From: Cerioporus squamosus
Lineage: Eukaryota > Basidiomycota > Agaricomycetes > Polyporales > Polyporaceae
Assembly: GCA_022592435.1 (NCBI GenBank)
Contig: JABYQS010000005.1
Coordinates: 1-64,000 of the forward strand
Length of the DNA: 64,000 bases
Reading direction: 5' to 3'
Shown here: positions 23,630 to 34,067 of the stretch, one piece after another
Layout of the letters: each line of letters starts with the position of its first letter
Position numbering within the stretch: the stretch's first letter is position 1
Notes under the pieces: generated by a model
The model's input: only the letters and a program-made list of their open reading frames with translations
Database searches by the model: none
Told to the model about the DNA's origin: nothing
Program-made: the position numbers and the translations under genes

Positions 23630-26600
23630 ATGTCCAAGTTTACTCCTACACCTGCAGAGGTTGCGCTCATCAACCAGATATTCGCCCAGTACGACACCCA
23701 GAAGCTCGGTGTTATAACAGGCGATGTCGCAGTCAAGATATTCAGCGGCTCGAAGCTCTCTCCGACCGTACTCGCGGAAGTGTGGAACATCGCGGACGAG
23801 GATAACAACGGAGTGCTAACGCGTAAAGGCGTTGGCATCGCTGTTCGCTTGCTTGGACATGCCCAGCGCGGCGAGAAGGTTTCGGAGGCCTTGGTGACCA
23901 AACGTGAGCAGTTCGTGTCTCTATCAGCATGACGCGTTTGCCTATGGTTCCGCTTGCATAGCTGGCCCAATACCAACCATTGAGGGCCTCCCACCCGTCT
24001 CTGTGCCCTCGAGCATGGGCGTTCCCCCAGCCAAGTCTCCGCCGCCTGGCCTTCCTCCCCTTACCCCCGCGGACAAGTCGAAGTTCCTGAAGCTGTTCCT
24101 GGGATGCCATCCTACCAACGGTCTTCTAAGTGGTTAGTTTCATCTTCTTGGTCGATAATACGCCCGTTCACCTGTCTGCTCAGGTGACAAGGCGCGAGAT
24201 GTGTTCGTGAAGTCTAAGTTGCCGGTTGACAAGCTTTCGGCTATCTGGTGCGTCATAATTGGACGCATGGTCACATATTCGCTAATCCGCTCTTCAGGTC
24301 GCTTGCGGATACGAAGAATCGCGGAGCATTGGACGCAACGGATTTCACGATCGCAATGTACCTCATTCAGGCCTCAATGTCTGGCCAGTTGCAGACTATC
24401 CCCCCAACACTCCCGCCTTTCCTCTATGAGCAGGCGTCCAACGGTATCGTACCCCAGGCTACTGGCGGTAGTGGCCATATGAGTCCTTCACTTACAGGCG
24501 GCTTCCCTGGCCACGCCGTCCAGCCGCAGTATACCGGTCAGGCGCTCTCGCAGATGCAGCCACAGATGACTGGCCAAGGTCTTTCGTCAATACAGCCGCA
24601 GATGACTGGCCCGCTCAGGTCCACTCCTGGTGCACCTCCGCTACCTGCGCGTTCGGCTTTGTCTGGCTCGGGTGCCGCTCCCTCGCCTGGGTTCCCGTTC
24701 GTCCAGCAACAGACTACTGGCGCTCAGTGGGACGTTACGCCGCAAGAGAAGGCCAGTTCTGATCGTATCTTCGATAGTCTCGATACACAGAAGAGGGGAT
24801 ACATAGAAGGCGACGTTGCTGTACCGTTCATGTTGCAGTCGAAGCTGCCGGAGGATGTGCTCGCTCAAGTTTGGTGCGTCACACGTACTTGAGAACGCGA
24901 ACGGAAGTGTCTGACGCATTTGCAGGGACCTCTCGGACTTGAACAATGACGGCCGTCTGACACGCGACGGGTTTGCTGTCGCAATGCATCTGATACAGGG
25001 CAAACTGGCGGGCAGGGATATACCCTCCACTCTCCCTCCCTCTCTGATACCTCCGTCCATGCGTGGTTCCATCCATGCTTCGCAGCCCCCCGCGCAACCC
25101 GCTGTTCCAGAGGCCATCAAGGATCTTCTGTGGGACGACTCTCCTCCCGCGTCGGCTACTGCCCCCACTTATCCGCAGTCCATCCTGCAGCCTCAGTCAA
25201 CTGGTGTCTCTGCGATGTCTAGCGGCGCTCGGCCAACTCCCACGATGTCGCCTCCTCCTCGCGCTCCTCCAGCTGCGTCCGATCCATTCGCAAACAGTCC
25301 ATTTGGTATGAGCGCTGCTCGTACGTCTTGATTTTCATATCTATGGTAAATGTGTCCCTGACCACGACTTCTAGCCGCTGCCCACAAAGATTTGCTGGGT
25401 GACGACGACGAGCCGCAGACCGCATCGCCCTCACTACAGGACCAGTCTGCGGAGATCGGCAACGTGAAGAATCAGCTCGGCTCTACGAACCGGTCGCTGG
25501 AGGCGGCCAAGGCTGAACGAGCGAACGTGGAGCGTCAACTGACCGAGCAAGCTGCGCTCTTATCGAGCCTGCAGACGCAACTCTCGTCTGCAAAGGCTGC
25601 ATACGACACAGAGACAAAGTTGCTCAGTACGCTCAAAGATCGCTTCGCGGCGCAGAGTGCGGAGATCCAGAAGACGCGCGAGGAGCTCATCCACGCGGAG
25701 AGTGATCTGAGCGCGGCGAAGGTTGAGAAAGCCGAGGTCGAGGGTGCGTTCCTGCGCGACAAGGAGGAAGTCCGAGACCTCCATCGCAAGATGCACGAGG
25801 TCGGCGCTCAGATCGAGAGTACCAAGGCCGAGCTGGAGAAACTCAGGAAAGAGGCGAAGCAGCAGAAGGGTCTCCTAGCTATCGCCAAGAAGCAATTGCT
25901 CTCAAGGGAGAATGAGAAGGCCAAGGTTGACAAGGAGATGGAGGAAGCCAAGGCGGAGCTGCAAGAGATCACGAAGGAGCGTGAAGCCGCCGAGGCCGAG
26001 CTCAGCAGCTCGAAGGAGGAATCTCCTGCTGCCCTCGCCAACGGACATGTCTCACCTGTTCCAACTCCCGACCCCACTGTCGCGTTCGCCGCTGCCCAGC
26101 CTTTGCCGGCCTCGATGCCTACTTCACCCGATGTGTCTCCGCCCGCGTCCATCATTGGCAAGAGCACGAATCCCTTCGAGCGTTTGGCCATGTCTTCAAG
26201 CCCACGTCCGGAGTCACCATTCCTCCCCTTCGCGGCGACTCCCGTGCTGCCAACGCCTCCAACCGCACCTGCCGCCCAGGAGGCAGCGCCTGAAGACCCG
26301 TTCGGATTCAACGAGGCCTTCAGCGCTCCGGAAGAGCCTAAGTCTGAGGCTCCTGAGCCAGAGACACCCAAGCCTGCTTCTGCAATACCCGCTCCGATCT
26401 CCATCGGGTCGCCCAAGGCTCAGGAGATCATATCCCCAGCAGACACTGACCTGTTCAGCACGCCTCCGACCACTGCGACTGGGTCCGAACACGTCGTCAC
26501 GCCGCCGCGGGCTACCCAGTTCCCCGCCTTGGACAGCTTCGTCGAGGAGGACAGCGCACCCAGTCCTACCAGTGCTCCTCCCACTGCGACTACTGAAAAC

Positions 26601-28132
26601 CCGCAGCTGCATGACGACGACACAGACCTCGCGCATGAGCTGAAGGAGATTGAGGAGTCCGATAGTGATAGCGACAGCAGCGACGACGACGACGAGCCAC
26701 TTACGTCTGTCAAGGCCAAGTTGACCGACCACGCGGAAGCGCATACCAACGGCGCAGCTGCAGCGGAGCCATCTGGCACTTCGGCTTTTGATGATTCATT
26801 CGGCGTCACCAGCTCAGAGGTAGAGGAGCCCCACAAGGAGGCCGCTCAACCCGCCCCGTTGCGCCTACGAGCACCGCCAACGACATCAGTACCATGTTTG
26901 AGACACCCGCTGTATCCAAGCAGGCGCCGCCGACTGCTGGTATACCCGCGACGGTGGAGACCCCGAAGCCCAACGGCGCTGCTATTGCCCCTCCCGCGGG
27001 TGTTAGCGAATTTGACCAGGCCTTGGGGAAGCTCTCTGGTCAGGACAGCAGCGCCCCTTCCTCTGGTTTCACAACAGGCTTCGGATTCGATTCTGCTTTT
27101 GACGATAATTTTGACTTCGCTGCCGCCTCAGCCGCTCAGCCAACGCAACCAGCCGCGGACGCGTCTGCTGCGGCAGCGGCCTTCCCGCCCCCGCCCACCG
27201 CCGCGACGGCGAAGACCACGAGCTTCGATGATGTGTTCGGCGCGAGTGCATTGCCCAACGCCGCTGCTACGTCTTCCCCAGCTCAGGCTCCCGCAGTGCC
27301 CGCGTTCCCGGCTGTATCCACTCCAGTACAACCTCCCGTCCAGCCTTCCCACCAGTTGTCGTTCGATGACGCCTTCGGTGCCGGGCCGAGTCGTCCAGCG
27401 CAGAACCTAGCTGCGAGCACATCAACCACAAGCAATGGCACCGCCAGCGGATTCTCGTTTGATGACGCCTTCGGTGGAAACGACGAGGCGCTCGCTCTCG
27501 ACAACTCCTTCACTAGCCAGTCGTCGACGCAGTACCAGCCTCCCCCGGGCCCGCCTCCTACCAAGGCGGCTCAGCAGCCCTTTCCTTCTTCGTCTCCGGC
27601 GGCGTCGCCTCGAGGCTCGAGCTCGACTCAGGGAGGACGTCCGTCGTCTCCGCTCACGCGCCATGCGTCCCCGCCGCCTCGCCATGCGTCTCCTCCTCCG
27701 CGACATTCGTCGCCACGGCCCCGTCCTTCCACGGGTGACTCGTCCAAGGAGAAGGCTGCTGCGACCAGACACAACAGACTGAGCGTGAGTCTCACCTATC
27801 TGTAGCCTGTTAGAGAAGTGAATGTTTGACTGACGCGCGGTCGACAGATCCGCTTGCCGTTCGGTCGGAAGAAAAAGCAGCATGATGCACCTCCAGTGCC
27901 AGCGCTCGCGCAACAACAGATCGTCGAGGACCCGACGCCCGCGGTGGAAGACGACGTCGAGGCGGTGAAAACGCTCTGCGGCATGGGCTTCAGCCGGACG
28001 CAAGCAGTGACCGCGCTTGAGGAACACGGGTACGATGTTCAGAGGGCCCTCAATAGCTTACTAGGTCCGTCCGCATCCTTGTTCTCTGAGCGTCATCAAG
28101 TGCTGACTTGAAGCTCTCCAGGTTCGCAATAA
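23630..28132 (+). CDS. EDE1: Ede1/Eps15-type endocytic scaffold (EH x3, coiled coil, UBA), one-base frameshift
   Basis: Ede1 starts clathrin-mediated endocytosis sites by binding NPF-motif adaptors through EH domains and ubiquitin through a UBA. Translation starts at 23630 ([20 protein letters not shown]). Three EH domains follow, each split by introns: EH1 about 23640-23900, EH2 about 24050-24390 ([20 protein letters not shown]), EH3 about 24720-25020 ([20 protein letters not shown]). A coiled coil runs over 25430-26030, then a Pro/Ser-rich tail with acidic patches and FDDAF-like repeats. The UBA ([20 protein letters not shown]) ends the protein at 27960-28070. The frame slips at the CCCC of 26854-26857; one more C would join AQPAP to [11 protein letters not shown]. 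Everything downstream is intact, so a sequence error is likely. The Ede1 name is by architecture. Confidence 0.88.
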
Positions 28133-29009
28133 TTGTTTGAGATGCCGGACTTGATCTCTTCCTTATCAATTTCATGGCTGTGAATGATTTCGCTTTTACG
28201 ATCCCAAGGGCACCTGTACTCGTCGCTCGTTCTTCCTGCTCCCCCACCCTCGTTCGCGTTTTGGATACCGTTACGACCATCCCGTTATTCTCCCTCTCAG
28301 CCTTTCCGTTTCGATGTCGAAACTAAGTAATCCGCTATGCGCTATTCACCAATGGAATCGGACGCTCCCTGCTTGTCTCATCGACCTCGTGTTCCGTGGG
28401 CGTCGTACCGAGCATATTGCTTCGCGCGGCATTCGTGCTGCTCAGTGCTTCTTCAACTCCGTCTGTCACCAATACAACGACTATGCGTACACGCTAACTC
28501 CAGCCTGTCAATGTCATCTTGTTCTCTGGATACCCATGACCAACCTGGCTGTGCGCTGTCCCCGACTGCCACAACGGATGCGTTTGTAGTTTTCTACAGC
28601 CTCAATGCCAGAGCACCGCGGCGCCAGGACACGCCGCCACCAAGGGAGGCGGAGAGCCCGCGTCGTGGGTGCCGGTGAATAGGAGAGCAGCCAGGAGCAG
28701 CCACTCGGGAGTGCATTGTTGTGGACAGCGCTGGGAGCGTCACTCTGGGAGGCAAAGAGCACACAACGGCCGTCGATTCGATTGTTTCTCAATGAGTCCA
28801 CGCTTGCACTCACAGCAAGGCACGCCGTATAAGATCTCCCGCGTCCGCCCGTCGAGGTCGCCGCCTTCACAGCCCGCGTCGACTGGCACCTGTCCGCGAC
28901 CGCGGCCAGAATATAGCGACCTCGACTTCGACCGCGACCTCCACCACTCCGCTGCCACACGCACACTGCACGCGCGCGATACCCCCCGCACCTTCTCGCC
29001 TCGCCTCGA
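28133..29009. other. EDE1 3' region and cAMP phosphodiesterase promoter
   Basis: Nearly 880 bases without a recognised gene. A long minus-strand open frame (28514-29173) overlaps the phosphodiesterase start and has no recognisable sequence; it is treated as a GC-driven shadow. Confidence 0.4.
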
Positions 29010-30403
29010 ATGACGAGCTTCGACATCGTCGTAGTCGGCTGCGGTGAGTTCCGGCTGCGTTGTGTGTCGGCTAGGCTGCGTTCTGACGAGTTGGAAAGGT
29101 GGTGGCCCGAGTGAGGACAACCTGTCGAGGTGAGCCCCTGACTCTGCTGCCGCTGCAAAGCCACGCAGCTCATTATAGCAGCTACCTGCTCAAGGCCGCA
29201 GACGCGACTTGGGAGGACGGTATCGTCGCGCTAGAAGCAGGTACGCCCTTGCCGTTTTTGCTCAACGCCCCTCGTGTCGACCATGCGACCGTCCATGCAG
29301 GCTCAGGTATCGGCGCTCTCACAAGGTTGCTGGATCTGCACCCTGATGTATTCGCACCCGAGTCTTCCGAGCCCGAGGCTGACGTCAAGATAACCACCGC
29401 TGCGGATGTGTACTCCCGTATACGGTACGTGGTCCTCTGCAAGTATCCCTCGTCGCCATCTTGAACGCCTTATTCTCAGATGTTACCTCATAACGCATGC
29501 TCACCTCGACCATGTAAATGGCTTGGTCTTGTCCGCCGGGTCGGTGCAAGGACCTGCTAAGCTTGTTCACGGTACCAGGAAAACGTTGGAGGGTGTCGCA
29601 TCCATATTCTCTGGCGAGATATGGCCGAAGCTGGCAAGTTGGGACGATGCCGAGAAACCAGGAACCAGTCTTCTCCTGTCACCGTGAGTCCACGCGCTCC
29701 GCCAGTGGGGGTATCCGTTGACATTACAGAAGACTGTCTCCGGAGGAAACGTACTCCTCCGTGGCACACGACATTTCTGTCCGCATGATGCCTATCAGCC
29801 ACGGCCAGAACGACGGCACCCCATACCCATGCACCGCCTTCTTCATCCGTAACAACTCGACGAACCGCGAGTTCCTTTTCTTCGGAGACGTCGAACCTGA
29901 CAGCGTCTCGTCGGACCCGAAGAACCTGGAGATCTGGCGCGCTGCAGCACCAAAGATACCCGAGACGCTGTCAGCCATCTTCATAGAATGTTCGTGGCCC
30001 CTTGGACGCGCGGACGACATTCTATACGGTCACCTCGGCCCAGAACACCTAGCTCAAGAACTGACTGCGTTGGCCCTAGAAGTTGTAAGTTCACGGCAGC
30101 GGGCGCGCACGCAAGGACGCTCTAACGGGGCCCGCAAGAAGAAGAAGCGGAATGCCGAGTCCCTCCCCAGCCTGCGAGGGGCACTGGCTGGCCTTCGTGT
30201 CTACGTGATTCACTGCAAAGACGATCTGCAGAAAACATATGACAAGCCTATACACGAAGTTATCGCGGGTCAAGTCAGGGAGCTGGTAGACGCGAAGGGC
30301 CTCGGAGCAGAGATAATCGCTGTTGAACAAGGCATGCATATCAGTGCGTCATATATACCCTTCTCCTCGCGCATAATGCTGACGTTTCTTGCTAGCTCTA
30401 TAA
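29010..30403 (+). CDS. PDE1: Class II 3',5'-cyclic-nucleotide phosphodiesterase
   Basis: Low-affinity class II phosphodiesterases (yeast Pde1) hydrolyse cAMP to AMP and dampen PKA signalling. The metallo-beta-lactamase-like zinc motif is clear: LITHAHLDHVNGL (HxHxDH) near 29490. Other family blocks are ISHGQNDGTPYPCTAFFI, FLFFGDVEPDSVS, FIECSW and VYVIHCKDD. Exons are 29010-29043, 29099-29129, 29182-29240, 29301-29424, 29480-29683, 29730-30343 and a short last exon 30396-30403. The N-terminus MTSFDIVVVGCG/GGPSEDN matches the family. The basic insert around 30100-30150 (NGARKKKKRN) is unusual. The last exon choice is the least certain part; read-through without it would end at 30450. Confidence 0.88.
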
Positions 30404-30789
30404 CGACCGGCCACCGCCTGACAGACGATCCGACACGCACTGTATCATAGAGTTGCCACAACCTCATCACACCCTGTAGCCCTAGATAGCCCCGGCACAA
30501 CTGTATCAATAGTCTTTCTTCACCTCATAGTTTTTTGACATGCACGCTGCTCTCTTCCATCCATAACAATACTATTATTGCGCTCGTAAGGGTCGTAGCG
30601 AGGTATATATGAGTGTACAGGAAAGCAGAAGCAGAACGAACAACCGGCGTCCACACGTCGTGGAGGGCTATAGCTATACGGAACGGGCATATGAGCAGTC
30701 TATTAACCACAACGATGAACGGGAGCCAATACAGTCCACACAACCTCGGCATCAAGCCGCACCCGGACGCCGCACGCATCATCCGCACC
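30404..30789. other. Intergenic between convergent genes
   Basis: The 3' regions of the phosphodiesterase (+) and striatin (-). No other gene was seen. Confidence 0.45.
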
Positions 30790-33566
30790 TCATGAGGTCG
30801 AGGAGGCATACAGCTTGACGACGCCGTCCGCTCCTGCGCTCGCCATGATCGGTAGCGACGGGTGGAACTCGACGTCGAGCACGCCTTCGCGCGCTTTTTC
30901 TCGGTGACTCGTGTTCTCCTGGATGCACGCCCTCGAGCCGAGGATGTCCCAGAAGCGCACCGAGCAGTCGTGGCTGCCAGACACAAGTGCGAAGCCAGCA
31001 GCATCGATCGACAATGATGTGACTGCGTCGAGATGTGCAAGCATCGAGTGTGTGCACTGACCTGCAGGATGGCGTAGGTACGGTCAGATAGACCTCGCAT
31101 GACTCATAGGAGACTTACCAGTCACGATGTCGAAGATGCGTATATGCTTGTCCTCGTGTCCGGTGATCAACAGCGGCATGGTAGGATGCGACGCGATGCT
31201 GTTCGCCTGCGCGGAGATAGAGTCGTCTACTCCTTTCCATTAACACCACATCCACCCGTGAAAGCCACAGCCACTCACCGCCTTCGACCGGATCAACTTG
31301 GAACCTTGACAGCTCCTTTCCACTCTCGATGTCGAAGATCTTAATGACGGCGTTCTGGTACGCCACCGCGACCTTCTTCAGGTCAGTCTTGAGGGCCTCG
31401 ACGGCGGTAGCGCCGGGAAGGTCACCCTCAGGGCTCAAGTCGGTGGTCTCCAAACCATTATACGACCATGAGAGTTTCAGTGAACCGCCGCCCGAGGGCC
31501 CTGAAACGTCCCAGACCTTGACCAGCCCCTCAGCGCCGCAACTAACGAGCGTGCTCTCGTCGCGCGCCAGCGCCAAGTCCCACACCGCGTCCGTGTGGCC
31601 GATTAGTTCGCCCCGTGCCCGCGTAGAGTCATACGGCGCGTACGTGGTGTGCGATGGGGCAGGCAGTGCCCAAATGCGGATGGACGAGTCCATCGACGCG
31701 GAGTACAGGAGTCCCTTTGAGGGTGAGTGGACCAAGCGAGTGATCGCAGCCGAGTGTCCGCGGAGCGTGAGCTGAGGTTCGACTTCGGTCGTCGGGCGTG
31801 ATCTGCAATTGAACTCAGTCCACTGAAGCCCAGACACGCTTGATGGAGCACTACGCACGCAGAGGACGCGAGACTGGCAACGTCAACGCGCCATATCTTG
31901 ACCGTGCTATCGTCTCCGGCACTTGCGAGACACAGCTCCGTCGGATGGAATGCGAGTGCTCGAACAGCGTCCAAGTGACTAGAGAATAAGTTAGCTCTGT
32001 CGGGATTTCAAGAGAATGCCCTTTCAGTAGGTCACGAAACTGACTTCCGGAGTGTCCTCTTCGCTTTCCACACCTTTGTGCCCTCGCCCTCGCTCATGAC
32101 ACTTGCGTCGTCATCGTCGACTTCGGCATCCTCGTCCTTGCCGTCCTCCTCATCTTCCCTCGCACGCCGCTCCCATGCCCCTGCGCCGCTAATGGAGTTG
32201 TTGAGCTGGTGGCGAGCTTGCTCGGAACCTTCCTGCGATAACCGGAACCTTTCCTTCCAATCCGCTGCCTCGTCAGAAATCGGATGGTCCGGCTCATCTC
32301 TGTCCTTGCTCTCGCCAGGGAACACTTGCTGCGAGCCTTGAGGCTGTGATTGTGGAGCTTGCTGCCCTTGGTTGGCTTGCTGCCCAAGCACGCCGGGGCC
32401 TGCAAGGCCAGGGCGATCCATAGGATTCGTCTGCGGAGCAGCAGGAGCGGTCGAAGGACCGGACATCAAACCCATGCCGTTGAGCATAGAGAAGTCCTTG
32501 CCTACTTCTGGCATAGCTTTCCGCGGCCGCCCATTGAAGGCCACTGGTTCAAACGGGGGCACGTTTGGCAATTGCAGCGGAAGGTTGGAGTTCGCGAGGA
32601 GCGGACGATTGGGAAGTGGGTTCATGGCTTGCTGAGACGTAAGATATGAGACTTCCTGAAGACACCTGTACACAAGTTACCGATGCGTCCAGGAGAGAAG
32701 AGAGTCGGTACATACTGTTTCAAGAAGTCCCTGCTCCGGGTCCTGCTCTTGGGGTCGCGGCCGGGGGGAGGCTTGCCCAATGCGCCTACCGTAGCAGCGT
32801 TGGGGTTCACGCCAGACCATGCCGTCCCACTGATCCAAGTTTGCGTACGACTTGGTGGACCGCCGGATGCAGCACCATTAGGTACCGACCCAACTGACAT
32901 GCGGTCGGGGGGTAGTGGCGAGTCTACATTTTCGCGCGTGAGGAAGACCCGACGTGGGTCGCACGACCATGACACGTACCTTCACTACGCGGGGAACTGC
33001 CGCTGCTCGCATCGTCTTTCTGAGACGCAAGAGCACCCTGAGACTGGAGAGTCGCAAGCTTGGCTGGTGGGACTGACTGCGCTGACGGTTGCGCCAGCTG
33101 CTTGGAGCTGCGACGCGACACGTCAATGTCGTCTACGCGTACACGACAATAATGAACGCGTACCGTTCGACACGAAGGGCGTACTCCAACATCTTGATAC
33201 GACGCATCAAGTCAAGCTTCACATTGTCGAAGGAGCGGCGTTCGCCCTCGAGGAGAGCGATGCGTGCCTTCAAGGTGACCCCGCACAATGAGCAACGCGA
33301 CCCCAGCGACGCCCTCAGTAGCATACAACAAGGCAACTCACCCGCATCTCCGCCCTCTCAATCTCCCACTCATTTCTATCGCGTTCATACCGTCGCCATT
33401 CGGTCTGCAAGAAATGGAGGACACTAGAAAGCGTGTAGTCTTGGCCGCTCTGCGGGGGAAGAGGTATCTCGGACGGTTGTGGGCCTTGCTGCTGGGATGC
33501 CTGGGGCTGCTGCTGCTGTTGCTGGCCTGGAGGCGGCTTGTTGGGAGCGGCGAGCGAGCCCAACAT
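30790..33566 (-). CDS. Striatin family protein (STRIPAK scaffold)
   Basis: Striatin (PRO11 in Sordaria, Far8 in yeast) is the B'''-type PP2A subunit that scaffolds the STRIPAK complex, which controls fungal hyphal fusion and sexual development. The N-terminal block [20 protein letters not shown] and RALRV-type coiled coil ([19 protein letters not shown], joined to SKQLAQ) are diagnostic. A Pro/Gln-rich linker, [17 protein letters not shown] and an acidic stretch follow. Six or so WD40 repeats complete the protein (for example [65 protein letters not shown]). The stop is at 30790. The start is placed at 33566 ([14 protein letters not shown]); in-frame ATGs at 33650 and 33692 are alternatives. 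A poly-Gln run near residue 15 is encoded by CAG/CAA repeats at 33508-33530. Confidence 0.91.
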
Positions 33567-34067
33567 GGGGAGCTGGATGGTGGTGTGCGGGACAGAGTTT
33601 TGGTGAGGAGGAGGTTTCGAGTTGATTCGCAGCGCCGCGCCGTTGATCATCGTGACCTGTTTGGCCCAAACAACGGGAACGCTCTCTGCCACCTCCCGTC
33701 GTCAATGTCGTCGGGCTCGCCGTATTCGCCACAGTCGGCGTCGTCAACAGCAGCCCAGAGATCGTCAGAAGAGAATGCAAGAATAATAATGTTATTCCGC
33801 CTGCTCCGATTCCTGTACCTCTGCCTCGTTGTCTGAAGCTCTTGAACATTTACGTAAAAGCCTCGACCCTGAATCCGCGTTCATCCGGGTCGTATTTGTG
33901 GTGCACGAGAAAGTAAACAAGGTCTACGAATATGGACATAGCGTACTACGAGGCGAGTCCGCACAGTATAGACCATCCAGCTATCCAAGCTCCTCCAGAA
34001 CTATATGGTACAACAATGACGAGTCCGAGTCAACGTCTATTGCAAGCGTGTAACGGACAGAAATGAT
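33567..34067. other. Upstream region of striatin
   Basis: About 500 bases separate the striatin start from the stop of the next minus-strand gene. The minus strand stays open for part of it (ORF continuing upstream of 33566), so the striatin N-terminus may be longer. No separate gene was seen. Confidence 0.35.

Noticed and set aside
25912..26643. Arg/Pro-rich frame overlapping EDE1
   Set aside because: Shadow of the EDE1 coding frame; no homology or splice support.
26858..27410. Arg/Leu-rich continuation of the first EDE1 frame after the slip
   Set aside because: Its composition changes abruptly to low-complexity Arg/Leu/Pro while the neighbouring frame continues family-like FDDAF repeats and the UBA.
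28514..29173. 219-codon minus-strand frame upstream of the phosphodiesterase
   Set aside because: It overlaps the phosphodiesterase first exons, has no recognisable sequence and no promoter signal.
30085..30115. Possible intron in the phosphodiesterase (GTAAGT...CAAG)
   Set aside because: It would be only 31 nt, too short, and would break the frame; the unspliced reading is continuous.
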